15,679 nucleotides of DNA, from positions 1 to 15,679 of the forward strand of contig DASPTB010000010.1 in the NCBI GenBank assembly GCA_035623615.1. The letters are read 5' to 3'. The notes beneath the pieces are model-generated. The model saw only the letters and a list, made by a program, of their open reading frames with translations, did not search any database and had not been told where the DNA came from. This document shows positions 5,651 through 13,940 of the stretch, in pieces; the first letter of the stretch is position 1; each line of letters opens with the position of its first letter. The position numbers and the translations under genes are program-made. The DNA comes from DASPTB01 sp035623615. Its GTDB lineage: Bacteria > Actinomycetota > UBA4738.

Positions 5651-6568
5651 ATGGCGCGAGAGACGGCGATTCGCACCGAGGACCTGTCCAAGACGTTCGG
5701 CAGCACCAAGGCCCTGGTGTCCCTGAACCTGGAGGTTCCCCGGGGCGAGGTGATCGGCTACCTCGGCCCGAACGGCGCCGGCAAGACGACGACGATCCGC
5801 CTGCTGCTCGGCCTGATCCGCGCGACGTCCGGGCGGGCCGCGATCTTCGGAATCGACTGCGAGCAGGAGCCGGTCGAGGCGCACCGCCGGCTCGCGTACG
5901 TGCCCGGCGAGGCGACGCTCTGGCCATCGCTCACCGGCACCGAGACGCTGCACCTGCTCGGACGAGTCCAAGGAAAGGTCGACCTCGCCTACCGCGACGT
6001 GCTGCTCGAGCGGTTCGACTTCGACCCGTCGAAGAAGGTCCGCGCCTACTCCAAGGGAACCCGGCAGAAGCTGATCCTGATCGCCGCGCTGATGACGCGC
6101 GCCGACCTGCTCGTGCTCGACGAGCCGACGAGCGGTCTCGACCCGCTGATGGAGCAGGCCTTCCGCGAATGCGTCGCCGAGTCCCGCGAACGCGGCCAGA
6201 CCGTCTTCCTCTCGTCGCACATCCTGTCCGAGGTGGAGGCTCTGTGCGACCGCGTCGCGATCCTCCGTGCGGGGCACCTGGTGGAGGTCGGAACGCTCGA
6301 CGAGATGCGGCACCTGTCCGCGCTCCAGGTGGAAGCCGACTTCGACGGAACAGTCCCCGACCTATCCGGAGTCGCCGGAGTGACGGGTGTCGTCGTGGAC
6401 GGGAAGCGCGTCCGCTGTCAGGTCACGGGTTCGGTCGAGCCGCTGCTGACCGTGCTCGCCCGGGCCGGCGTGAGTCACCTGGTCAGCAGGGCGCCGTCCC
6501 TGGAGGAACTCTTCCTCGCGCTCTACGGAGCCGACGGCGTGGAGGCCCCGAGCGATGCGCCGGCGTAA
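5651..6568 (+). CDS. ABC transporter ATP-binding protein (antibiotic-exporter type)
   Basis: A 305-residue cytosolic ATPase with all core motifs: Walker A GPNGAGKT (residues 39-46), a divergent signature YSKGTRQKL from residue 133 in place of LSGGQ, Walker B LLVLDEP followed by TSGLDPLM, and the H-loop LSSHILSE. After residue 220 comes the C-terminal extension typical of DrrA/TnrB2-like exporters, ending with APSLEELFLALYG. It would energise the membrane protein encoded next, whose start overlaps this gene by 14 bases. The ATG at 5651 is chosen because of its ribosome site and because the conserved fold starts at once (AIRTEDLSKTFG). The substrate is unknown; related systems export polyketides or lipids. 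Confidence 0.92.
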   Translation: MARETAIRTEDLSKTFGSTKALVSLNLEVPRGEVIGYLGPNGAGKTTTIRLLLGLIRATSGRAAIFGIDCEQEPVEAHRRLAYVPGEATLWPSLTGTETLHLLGRVQGKVDLAYRDVLLERFDFDPSKKVRAYSKGTRQKLILIAALMTRADLLVLDEPTSGLDPLMEQAFRECVAESRERGQTVFLSSHILSEVEALCDRVAILRAGHLVEVGTLDEMRHLSALQVEADFDGTVPDLSGVAGVTGVVVDGKRVRCQVTGSVEPLLTVLARAGVSHLVSRAPSLEELFLALYGADGVEAPSDAPA

Positions 6569-8195
6569 GGAAAAGGAAATCTACGACGATCGGACGGCCT
6601 CACAGGTCGTCGTGCGCAGCACCGCCAAGCGGGCGTCCCGACCCGGTGCGCTCTGGGGGTACGTCTTCGGGGCCACGATCGCCGCGACCGTGTACACCTA
6701 CCCGAAGACGTTCCCCACCGTCGCTTCCCGGGAAGCACTCGCCTCGTTCTCCACCAACGCGGCATGGGCGGCGCTGTTCGGCCCCCTGTACCGCCTCGAC
6801 ACCGTGGCCGGCTACACCGCGTACAAGACGGGGATGTTCGTCATGATCCTCGGCGCCATCTGGGGCCTGCTGATCGCCACGAAGCTCACCCGCGGAGAGG
6901 AGGACGCGGGTCGCTGGGAATTGTTCTTGGCGGGTCACACCACGCGCCGGCGCGCGGCGCGCGACGCCGCGATCGGACTCGGCGCGGGGGTGGTCGCGCT
7001 GTGGGTGCCGACGGCGCTCATCGCGGCCGTCGGCGGCGCCCTGTCGAAGACCGACGTGTCGGTGGTTGCGCTCGTGTACTTCGCGACCGCCCTCGTCTCG
7101 GCCGCCGTCCTGTTCATGGCGATCGGCTTGCTCTGTGCGCAGCTGGCGCCGAATCGCCACGACGCCGACCTCACCGGCGCCGCCATCCTCGCCGGGTCGT
7201 ACCTGATCCGGATGATGGCCGACTCGGACGCTTCGCTCTCGTGGCTTCGGTGGCTGAGCCCGCTCGGATGGGTCGAGCAGCTGCGGCCGCTCACCGGTTC
7301 TCACTGGTTCGCGTTCGTCCCGATCGTCGCCCTGATCCTGGTCTTGGTCGGGGTTTCGGTCCGGATCGCGGGAACGCGCGACCTCGGGACGAGCGCGTTC
7401 GCCGTCCGCGACGAACCGCGGTCGCGGACGCTCCTGCTCGGCGGGCAGGCCGGGCTGACGCTTCGACTCGCGCGGCCGGCGATCGCGGCCTGGGTCGCCG
7501 CGCTCGCCGCGACGGGGTTCGTGTTCGGTCTGGTAGCCCAGACGGCCGGAAGCGCGCTCGAGCGATCGCCCACGCTCGACAAGATCATCACCCGGCTCGG
7601 CGGCACGGCATCGGGCGCCGTCTCGTACCTCGGGTTCGTCTTTGTGGTCGCCGCGGGCCTGGTGGCAATCGCCGTGGCCGGACAGGTCGCCGCCACGCGC
7701 AACGAGGAGGCCTCCGGGCACCTCGACAACCTGCTCGTACGGCCGGTGGCCCGGTGGCGGTGGCTCGGCGTGCGGCTGCTCGTCGGCCTGGGGCTGGTCG
7801 TCGTCGCCGGGCTCTTCGCCGGGCTGGCGGCCTGGGTCGGTGCGGCGACCCAGCACGCGGACCTGGGCATCGGCCAGCTGGTGAAGGCCGGGCTGAACGT
7901 CGTTCCGCCGGCGATCTTCGTGCTCGGCGTCGGCGGCCTCGCGTTCGGGGTGTGGCCGCGCGGCGCGATCGGCGTCGCCTACGGGCTCGTCGTCTGGTCG
8001 TTTCTCGCCGAGACCATCGCGGCCGTCGTCAACTCGAACCACTGGCTGCTCGACACCTCGCCGCTCACGCACATGGCGCCGGTGCCGGCGTCCAACCCGA
8101 ACTGGACGGCGGCAGCGTGGCTGGTGGGCCTGGGCCTGGTCGCGAGCCTCGCCGGCCTCGCCGCCTTCGGGCGCCGCGATGTCGTCGAGGCCTGA
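6555..8195 (+). CDS. ABC-2 permease, TnrB3-like exporter of polyketide antibiotics family
   Basis: A 546-residue membrane protein with about twelve hydrophobic segments arranged as two similar halves. Each half carries the ABC-2 hallmark after its second or third helix: TRGEEDAGRWELFLAG at residues 112-127 and NEEASGHLDNLLVRP at 383-397, showing an internal duplication. The size and the SPLGWVEQLRPLTG block fit the putative exporter of polyketide antibiotics family (COG3559, tetronasin-resistance TnrB3 type), where one fused permease pairs with one ATPase. The ATG at 6555 has a GGAGG site eight bases upstream and overlaps the ATPase gene by 14 bases, so translation is coupled. The substrate cannot be read from the sequence; self-resistance, lipid export or envelope maintenance are all possible. 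Confidence 0.85.
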   Translation: MRRRKEKEIYDDRTASQVVVRSTAKRASRPGALWGYVFGATIAATVYTYPKTFPTVASREALASFSTNAAWAALFGPLYRLDTVAGYTAYKTGMFVMILGAIWGLLIATKLTRGEEDAGRWELFLAGHTTRRRAARDAAIGLGAGVVALWVPTALIAAVGGALSKTDVSVVALVYFATALVSAAVLFMAIGLLCAQLAPNRHDADLTGAAILAGSYLIRMMADSDASLSWLRWLSPLGWVEQLRPLTGSHWFAFVPIVALILVLVGVSVRIAGTRDLGTSAFAVRDEPRSRTLLLGGQAGLTLRLARPAIAAWVAALAATGFVFGLVAQTAGSALERSPTLDKIITRLGGTASGAVSYLGFVFVVAAGLVAIAVAGQVAATRNEEASGHLDNLLVRPVARWRWLGVRLLVGLGLVVVAGLFAGLAAWVGAATQHADLGIGQLVKAGLNVVPPAIFVLGVGGLAFGVWPRGAIGVAYGLVVWSFLAETIAAVVNSNHWLLDTSPLTHMAPVPASNPNWTAAAWLVGLGLVASLAGLAAFGRRDVVEA

Positions 8196-8225
8196 GGCCC
8201 GCGCGCACTCCGCGCCCGGCGTGAC

Positions 8226-8231
8226 TATGCT
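8226..8231 (+). promoter_or_regulatory. -10 box (TATGCT) for the 148-residue hypothetical gene
   Basis: TATGCT lies 35 bases before the ATG at 8267, and a GGGAGGGCGGAG purine-rich stretch precedes the start codon as the ribosome site. This makes the gene a separate transcription unit, although it lies only 71 bases after the permease gene. Confidence 0.5.
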
Positions 8232-8266
8232 GCCCTCCTGCATCCGACGACTGGGAGGGCGGAGCC

Positions 8267-8713
8267 ATGACGGGGAAGGCCGATTTCACGGAGGAAGAAT
8301 GGACGACGGTCCTGGAGGGGCCGCCGAGCGCCGGAATGATCGTGGTGACGGCGCAGCGCGGGGGGAGCTTCCGCGAGACCATCGCCATGGCGAAGTCGTA
8401 CACGGAGGCGCGCCAGCAGCACGGTGAGAGCCAGCTGCTCGACGAGATCGCGTCGACGAAGCCTCAGACCGACCACACGCACTACCACTCCGAGCAGGAG
8501 CTGAAGGACGGTGGCCTCGGGCACATCCGCGACGCGATCAAGGTGCTCGACGGCAAGGCCACGCCGGAGGAGGTCGAGGAGTACAAGCAGTTCGTCCTGC
8601 ACCTCGCCGACAACGTCGCGAACGCGCACCGGGAAGGCGGAGTCGCCGTGAGCCCGGCCGAGAAAGCCGCGATCGACGAGATCGCCGCAGCCATGGGGAC
8701 CACCGCCCAGTAA
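8267..8713 (+). CDS. Conserved-looking hypothetical protein with a His-rich motif
   Basis: A 148-residue acidic, soluble protein without signal or membrane segments. It begins MTGKADFTEEEWTTVLEGPP and SAGMIVVTAQRGG, which looks like a family seen in other actinobacteria, but I cannot name it with confidence. The middle carries a cluster of histidines (DHTHYH, His70, 72 and 74) that could bind a metal, and the C-terminal half (about residues 98-142) is predicted helical with VSPAEKAAIDEIAAAM. The overall all-helical character recalls TerB-like proteins, but no diagnostic motif is present. It has its own -10 box and a strong ribosome site, and is convergent with the minus-strand remnant ORF ending at 8749. 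Confidence 0.75.
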   Translation: MTGKADFTEEEWTTVLEGPPSAGMIVVTAQRGGSFRETIAMAKSYTEARQQHGESQLLDEIASTKPQTDHTHYHSEQELKDGGLGHIRDAIKVLDGKATPEEVEEYKQFVLHLADNVANAHREGGVAVSPAEKAAIDEIAAAMGTTAQ

Positions 8714-8723
8714 CCCTGCGCCG

Positions 8724-8737
8724 CGCCGCTAGCGGCG
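8724..8737. repeat. 14-bp perfect palindrome between convergent genes
   Basis: CGCCGCTAGCGGCG reads the same on both strands and lies 10 bases after the stop of the hypothetical gene and 11 bases before the stop of the minus-strand remnant. As RNA it could fold as CGCCG/CGGCG with a CTAG loop on either transcript, so a weak two-way terminator is the simplest reading; there is no T-tract. Confidence 0.35.
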
Positions 8738-8748
8738 GGCCGCGTGAC

Positions 8749-8880
8749 TCACTGGAGGATGCGAACGCGGTCGATGAGGCCGCCGGCGATCACGACGTCC
8801 GGCGAGGAGCACGCCGCGAACGCGGCGAGGTCGCACAGGTTGTAGGCGTCGACCTGCGCCTCGACCACGTCGTCACTCAC
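8749..8880 (-). pseudogene. NTF2/SnoaL-like gene remnant with an apparent internal deletion
   Basis: A 43-codon ORF from GTG 8880 to TGA 8749, with a strong GAGGAGGG ribosome site (complement of 8885-8892) four bases upstream. Residues 6-31 (VEAQVDAYNLCDLAAFAACS then SPDVVI) closely resemble the first helices of NTF2/SnoaL-like proteins, where the usual text is VxAQxxAYNxRDLxxFxxxYxPDVVI. The last dozen residues (GGLIDRVRILQ) resemble the end of the same fold (DGLIxRVxxL). The roughly 70-90 residues normally between them, the main beta sheet, are missing while the frame is kept. It follows the ABC-2 permease gene by 48 bases on the same strand, so it may be co-transcribed. A genuine mini-protein is the alternative. 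Confidence 0.5.
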
Positions 8881-8928
8881 GCGTCCCTCCTCTCCAGAGT
8901 CTCTAGTTCCCGTGGCACCCTCGCCCCG

Positions 8929-9660
8929 CTACGGTGTTCGTCTGCGGAGGGTCGCGGCGCCGAGGGCGAGGAAGCCCACGGCGAACGCGGCCACGATCCC
9001 GAGATCGACCCAGTACGAGGCCGTCACCGTCGGCGACGTCATGACGACCGTGGTCGCCGAAACCGCGTACCGCATCGGCATCGCGTACGAGAGCCAGCCG
9101 AGCACCGTGGGCAGCTGATCCGTCGGCAGGAGCAGGCCACACAGCAGCAGCTGCGGGATCAGGATCACCGGCATGAACTGCACCGCCTGGAACTCCGTCG
9201 ACGCGAAGGCGCTCACGAACAGGCCGAGCGCCGTGCCGAGCAGCGCGTCGGTCACCGCGATCATCCCCACGGCCACCGCCGAGCCCTGCACCTTCAGGCC
9301 GTACAGCCCGAACGAGACTCCGGACACGAGCACCGCCTGCACGATCGCCAGCGCGCCGAACGCCACGGCATAGCCGAAGATGAAGTCCGCCTTCGCGAGC
9401 GGCATCGTCAGCAGGCGCTCGAGCGTACCGCTCGTCCGTTCGCGAAGCGTCGCGACCGATGTCACCAGGAACATGACGAGAAGGGGGAAGATGCCGAGCA
9501 GCGGCGGACCGTACCGGTCGACGTCGTGGGTGGGAAAGATCCACGCGATGAGGCCCATCAGCACGACCGGTACGACGAGCAGGAGCCCCAGCGAGCGCGG
9601 GTCGTGCTGCAGCTGTCCGAGCGCGCGACGGGCCGTCGCGAACGTGCGGGCGAAGCTCAC
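8929..9660 (-). CDS. ABC-2 type transporter permease
   Basis: A 243-residue membrane protein with six hydrophobic segments. The start chosen is GTG 9660, which overlaps the stop of the ATPase gene as GTGA; longer in-frame readings lie within that gene. The N-terminal helix (SFARTFATARRALGQLQHDP) precedes the first membrane segment, and ATLRERTSGTLERLLTMPL (about residues 69-87) is the signature loop of ABC-2 permeases such as DrrB. The C-terminal third carries the PMRYAVSATTVVM segment often seen in this family before the last helix. It should form the membrane channel for the adjacent ATPase. Substrate unknown. It is the third gene of the cyclase operon and is followed by the NTF2-like remnant. 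Confidence 0.88.
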   Translation of the reverse strand: MSFARTFATARRALGQLQHDPRSLGLLLVVPVVLMGLIAWIFPTHDVDRYGPPLLGIFPLLVMFLVTSVATLRERTSGTLERLLTMPLAKADFIFGYAVAFGALAIVQAVLVSGVSFGLYGLKVQGSAVAVGMIAVTDALLGTALGLFVSAFASTEFQAVQFMPVILIPQLLLCGLLLPTDQLPTVLGWLSYAMPMRYAVSATTVVMTSPTVTASYWVDLGIVAAFAVGFLALGAATLRRRTP

Positions 9661-10379
9661 GCGAGCCCCCGGTCGATCAGCGCGACGAACGCGGCCTCGA
9701 GGTCGGGCGCTCCCGTTCGAGCCAGGAGCGAAGCCGGCGTCTCGCTCGCGACGACGCGCCCCTCGCGCATGAGCAGCAGGCGGTCGCAATGCGCCGCCTC
9801 CTCCATCACGTGGCTGGACACGAGCAGCGACGTCCCGGCGGCAGCGAGGCGGCGGAAGAGTCCCCACAGATCGCGCCGCAGGATCGGGTCGAGCCCGACC
9901 GTGGGCTCATCCAGCACCAGCAGCTGGGGCGTGCCGAGCAGCGCAGTCGCGAGCGACACGCGACTGCGCTGCCCTCCCGACAGCCGGCCCACGAGCGAGT
10001 CGGCCTCTCCTCGCAGGTCGACCTCGTCGATCACCCGGTCGACGTCGCCGTCCGGAGCGCTCAGGACGCTCGCGAAGTATCGAAGGTTCTGCCGCACGGT
10101 GAGGTCGCCGTAGACGGATGGGGCCTGGGTCAGGTACCCGATCAGGCGGCGGAGCGCCGGTGAGCCCGCAGGCCTTCCGAGGATCTCGACCGATCCGCCT
10201 TCGACGATCTGCACGCCGACCATGCAGCGGATCAACGTCGTCTTCCCGGAACCGCTGGGCCCGAGCAGGCCTACCACCTCACCCGGCGGGAGCTCGAAGG
10301 AGACGCCGTCCACCGCCATTCGGCCCCCGCGGCGCACGCGAAGCTCGGCGACGCGAACGGCGGCCGGCACGTCGCTCAC
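9657..10379 (-). CDS. ABC transporter ATP-binding protein (DrrA/CcmA-like)
   Basis: A 240-residue ATPase. The GTG at 10379 overlaps the stop of the cyclase gene as GTGA, and the coding region ends in a second GTGA with the permease, so all three genes are translationally linked. Motifs: Walker A GPSGSGKT (residues 40-47), Q-loop YLTQAPSVYGDLT, a canonical signature LSGGQRSRVSLA, Walker B LLVLDEPTVGLDP and H-loop LLVSSHVMEEA. It lacks the long C-terminal extension of the other ATPase in the window and ends soon after the core fold, so the two exporters are of different subtypes rather than a duplicate. It is expected to work with the following ABC-2 permease as an exporter of an unknown compound. 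Confidence 0.92.
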   Translation of the reverse strand: MSDVPAAVRVAELRVRRGGRMAVDGVSFELPPGEVVGLLGPSGSGKTTLIRCMVGVQIVEGGSVEILGRPAGSPALRRLIGYLTQAPSVYGDLTVRQNLRYFASVLSAPDGDVDRVIDEVDLRGEADSLVGRLSGGQRSRVSLATALLGTPQLLVLDEPTVGLDPILRRDLWGLFRRLAAAGTSLLVSSHVMEEAAHCDRLLLMREGRVVASETPASLLARTGAPDLEAAFVALIDRGLA

Positions 10380-13300
10380 GTGGGCGACGCGGTGATGGAC
10401 GCGCGAATCGCGGCCGCCTCCGCTCGGTGCGAGGCTGCAGCCGCCTCGCCCGGGTCGAGGTCGGCGAGCCGCTCCAACGTCCTCGCCACCTCGAGGGGCA
10501 TGCGGAGCCGGCGGTACTCGTCGAGGGCCCGATGCAGCGCCGTCCGCGCGCCGGCCGTGTCCCCGTTCGCGCCGAGGCGCATCGCCTCGGCGCGATCGAT
10601 GGCGGGCGCGATCCACACGAGGTTTGCCTCGCGTGCCCGAACGCCCGGGAGCGTCTCACTCAGTTCGTCCCACCGACCGAGCTCGGCGAGGGCCTCGACG
10701 AGCGGAGCCAGCTCGTAGAACGGCTGCTCGATGGACGGCCCCCGGCCGAACGCGACCGTCTGCCGGGCGATGTCGAGGGCCGCCGCGGGCTCGCCCCCCA
10801 GCAGGGCGCGCTCGGCCATCCAGCCCTCGACCAGGCCGGGCTCCTCCGGGTTCGGGAAGATCGACTTCGCGACCTCCGCGGCCTCGTCGGGGCGACCCAT
10901 CAGCTCCAGCGTCAGTGCGCCCACCACCGGCCCACCCCGCGTGAACGGACAGTTCATGTCGACCGTTTCCTCGGCGAACGCCGTCATGTGCTCTTCGATC
11001 AGCGGCAGGATCTCCTGCCAGCGCCCCAGGCGATACAGCGCCGACATGACGAGATAGGAAGCATGCATCCGCTCGTGCGGGCTGCTGTCCGACGCCAGAC
11101 GGCGAATGTCCCACGCCAGATCGAGCGCGCGCTCGAGGTCGCCACCGAGATCCATGATCTCCTCGCCGGCGAAGAACGAGTCGAGCATGCGGTCGCGCAG
11201 CACCTCGAGCCGGCCGGCGACGTCGACCTGCCGGTCGACCAGTGCCAGCGCGTCGTCCGTTCGTCCCGCATCCAGGTAGAGCTCGCTCAGGCTTCGAAGC
11301 GCCAGCGAAGTCGCCTCGTCGCTGCCCAGCTCGTCGGCGATCGCGGCCGCCTCCTGAGCGGCGTCGATTCGTTCCTCTTGGGAGAGAGGATCCTTCTCCC
11401 CGAGGCTGGTGTACGTGGCCCGGGCGAGTCCCTTGAGCGCCAGCAGCTGTGATCGCGTGAGCGCGTTGTGCGTGCGCTCGATGCCCTCGGACGCGTATCG
11501 GTCGACGGTGGCGCCGGGCGGGCGGGTCGCGAACCCACCCCAGTAAACACATGTGTGCCGCGCCGCTTTCAGGCACACACGGGCGCATGCCTCGTCGTCG
11601 CCGAGCGCCCGCCACAGCTCGAGGGCCCGGTCCCACGCCTCGGTGCTCTGGTCGCCGTGGTAGCTCCAGCCGTGGTCGTCGCCGATCTCCTCGAAAGCCC
11701 TCGCGCGTTCCTCGTCGGACACCGCGAGCTCGAGTGCGGCCTGATGGAACTCGAGCCCGCGCTCGATCGCGTTGCGCCTCCGAGCCGACGAGCCCGCCGC
11801 GATCAGCGCCGGGAACGCCCGATCGCGCGCGGCCGCGCGCGTTGCCGGCTCGCCCCGCCAGGCGAGATCCGAGCCGTCACCGAGCAGCGCGGCTCGGTAG
11901 TGGTGCGCGATCGGCTCGAGCAGCGCGTCGTCGCCTTCCGAGCGCAACCCCTCCATCCACTCGGCCGCGCGGGCATGAGACCGCGCCCGCCGGGCGAGCG
12001 GGATTCCCGCGTAGGCGACATCCCGAACGAGCGCGTGCTTGAACGCGAACTCGGCCTCGCCCGCGATGCTCGATCGCTCTCGCGCGACGACGAGGCTCTT
12101 GGCCTCGAGCGCGTCCAGCGCCGGGGCGACCACCGGCTCGTCCATCGACGCGGCGAGCGCCGACGGCCAGAAGGCCCGCCCCACCACAGCGGCCTCCTGG
12201 AGCGCCTTCTTCTGCGAACCCGGCAGCCGGTCGATGCGCGCCGCCAGAACCCCCTGGATGGTGTCGGGGATCCTCGCCGCGGCGCCGGGCTCCGTCATTC
12301 GCCACGCGCCCTCGCTCTGCACCAGCACGCCGTCGTCGATCAGGTCGGCGACGAGCTGCTCGACGAAGAACGGGTTGCCTTCCGCCCGGTCGAGAATCGT
12401 CTCGCGCAGGCTCGCCGGAACCCGATCCGTGCCGAGCAGCGCTCCGGCCATCCGCTCGGCGTCGGACTCCCGAAGCGCCGTCAGCGTGATCGAGGTGGTC
12501 GTCTCCCCCACGGTCCCGAACTCGGGATGATCCTCCGCGAACTCCGGCCGCGCCGTCGCGATCATGTGGACGGGACCCGCGGATCGGCGCGCGATGTTCT
12601 GGAGCATGGCGAGGAGCTGCTCGTCGGCCCAGTGGAGGTCTTCGACGAACAGGATCGTCGGCGCGTGCCGCGCCCGGGCGGAGACGAACTGCGGCCACGC
12701 CCGTCCGAGGGCCGCGGCCACCGCCACCGGACGCATTCGATCGAGCGGATTGCCCTCGGCCTGGATGTTCGCGGTCGTCGCGAGCGCGAACTGGACGTCG
12801 CGCACCCGGCCCGGCTCGGTCGCCCCGCCCTCGAAGAGTCCGGCCGTCGTCGCGCACAGCTTCGCGAACGCGCCGTCCCCCGGCTCGTCCAGCGAGATGT
12901 CGCACGCGGCCCGGACGATCTCGCCGAGGGCCCAGTACGTCACCTCGCGGCCGGCGGCCAGACACCGCCCGCGGAGGACGGCTGGGGCGGGAGCGCTCGA
13001 GGACTCACCCTCGATGAACTCGCGAATCAGGCGGCTCTTCCCGATCCCTGCCGGCCCGAAGACGAGCGTCATGTGGGGCTTCCCTTCGTCGACGACGTCG
13101 CCGAGCGTCTCCCGCAGCGAGCGGAGCTCCCGTTCGCGCCCGACGAGCGGCGCCTGCAAGACGGCGGCCGGCCGGCTCGCCGGCTCCCGGACGGCTTCCC
13201 GGCCGGCCATCAGGCGCCGTGCAGACACGGGCCGCTCCTTGCCCTTCACGTCCAACGCTTCCGCGGACGCGAACGAGAACGCGTCGCCCGCCCGTTCGGC

Positions 13301-13933
13301 GGTGCGCGCCGACACCAGCACGTCGCCCGCATCGGCGGCGCCTTGCAGACGTGCCGCGACGTTCACGACGTCTCCCGCCATGAACCGCTGGTCGAGTCCG
13401 GCCGAGGTAGCTGCGAGCACCTCCCCCGTGTTCACACCGATCCGCACGGCGAGCCGGACGCCGTGGGCGGCCTCCAGGTCGGCGTTCAGGGCGGCCACGC
13501 GCGCCTGGATCTCCCGCGCCGCGTGGATCGCCCGCGCGGCGTCGTCCTCGTGCGTCGCGGGCACGCCGAAGGCTCCGACGACCGCGTCGCCGATGAACTT
13601 CTCGACCGTGCCGCCCCAGCCCTCGATGACCTCCCGGACGGCGCTCGCGTACGCCCCGAGGATCTGTCCCACGCGCTCGGGGTCTCGCCCATCCGCGATC
13701 GCCGTGGACCCGACCAGATCAGCGAACACCACGGTGACGAGCTTGCGCTCCTCCGCGGGTTCGCCCGCGGGTTCGCGGCCGTCGACGGCGCGCCCGCAGC
13801 TCGGACAGAAGCGCGCGTCCGAGGGAAGGGCCGCGCCGCACGAGGGACAGCCGGCGAGCGGCGCTCCGCAGACGGCGCAAAACCGGGCGCCGGGCGGAGA
13901 CTCGACCCCGCACCGCGGGCAGGCGTCGGCCAT
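10376..13933 (-). CDS. Zinc-ribbon class III adenylate/guanylate cyclase fused to a STAND ATPase and TPR region
   Basis: An 1185-residue signalling protein. Two CxxC-CxxC zinc ribbons come first (Cys5, 8, 19, 22 and Cys29, 32, 43, 46). A class III cyclase domain follows (about 64-242), with metal-binding Asp72 and Asp116, Lys112 in EKFIGDAV, Asp188, and Asn191 and Arg195 in GDVVNVAARLQ, so it looks catalytically complete. Next is a STAND/AAA16-type ATPase, with Walker A GPAGIGKS (293-300) and Walker B ILFVEDLHWAD (427-437). From about residue 650 to the end there are helical TPR-like repeats. Such proteins are abundant in soil actinobacteria and are thought to link ligand or partner sensing to cyclic nucleotide production. 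No LuxR DNA-binding end is present. The ATG at 13933 has a leaderless-type -10 box, and the gene leads an ABC exporter operon. Confidence 0.92.
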   Translation of the reverse strand: MADACPRCGVESPPGARFCAVCGAPLAGCPSCGAALPSDARFCPSCGRAVDGREPAGEPAEERKLVTVVFADLVGSTAIADGRDPERVGQILGAYASAVREVIEGWGGTVEKFIGDAVVGAFGVPATHEDDAARAIHAAREIQARVAALNADLEAAHGVRLAVRIGVNTGEVLAATSAGLDQRFMAGDVVNVAARLQGAADAGDVLVSARTAERAGDAFSFASAEALDVKGKERPVSARRLMAGREAVREPASRPAAVLQAPLVGRERELRSLRETLGDVVDEGKPHMTLVFGPAGIGKSRLIREFIEGESSSAPAPAVLRGRCLAAGREVTYWALGEIVRAACDISLDEPGDGAFAKLCATTAGLFEGGATEPGRVRDVQFALATTANIQAEGNPLDRMRPVAVAAALGRAWPQFVSARARHAPTILFVEDLHWADEQLLAMLQNIARRSAGPVHMIATARPEFAEDHPEFGTVGETTTSITLTALRESDAERMAGALLGTDRVPASLRETILDRAEGNPFFVEQLVADLIDDGVLVQSEGAWRMTEPGAAARIPDTIQGVLAARIDRLPGSQKKALQEAAVVGRAFWPSALAASMDEPVVAPALDALEAKSLVVARERSSIAGEAEFAFKHALVRDVAYAGIPLARRARSHARAAEWMEGLRSEGDDALLEPIAHHYRAALLGDGSDLAWRGEPATRAAARDRAFPALIAAGSSARRRNAIERGLEFHQAALELAVSDEERARAFEEIGDDHGWSYHGDQSTEAWDRALELWRALGDDEACARVCLKAARHTCVYWGGFATRPPGATVDRYASEGIERTHNALTRSQLLALKGLARATYTSLGEKDPLSQEERIDAAQEAAAIADELGSDEATSLALRSLSELYLDAGRTDDALALVDRQVDVAGRLEVLRDRMLDSFFAGEEIMDLGGDLERALDLAWDIRRLASDSSPHERMHASYLVMSALYRLGRWQEILPLIEEHMTAFAEETVDMNCPFTRGGPVVGALTLELMGRPDEAAEVAKSIFPNPEEPGLVEGWMAERALLGGEPAAALDIARQTVAFGRGPSIEQPFYELAPLVEALAELGRWDELSETLPGVRAREANLVWIAPAIDRAEAMRLGANGDTAGARTALHRALDEYRRLRMPLEVARTLERLADLDPGEAAAASHRAEAAAIRASITASPT

Positions 13934-13940
13934 GCAGGTG

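Noticed and set aside
6600..8243. A 547-codon minus-strand frame opposite the exporter permease.
   Set aside because: The translation is a charged low-complexity shadow; the plus-strand protein has coherent membrane helices and duplicated ABC-2 motifs.
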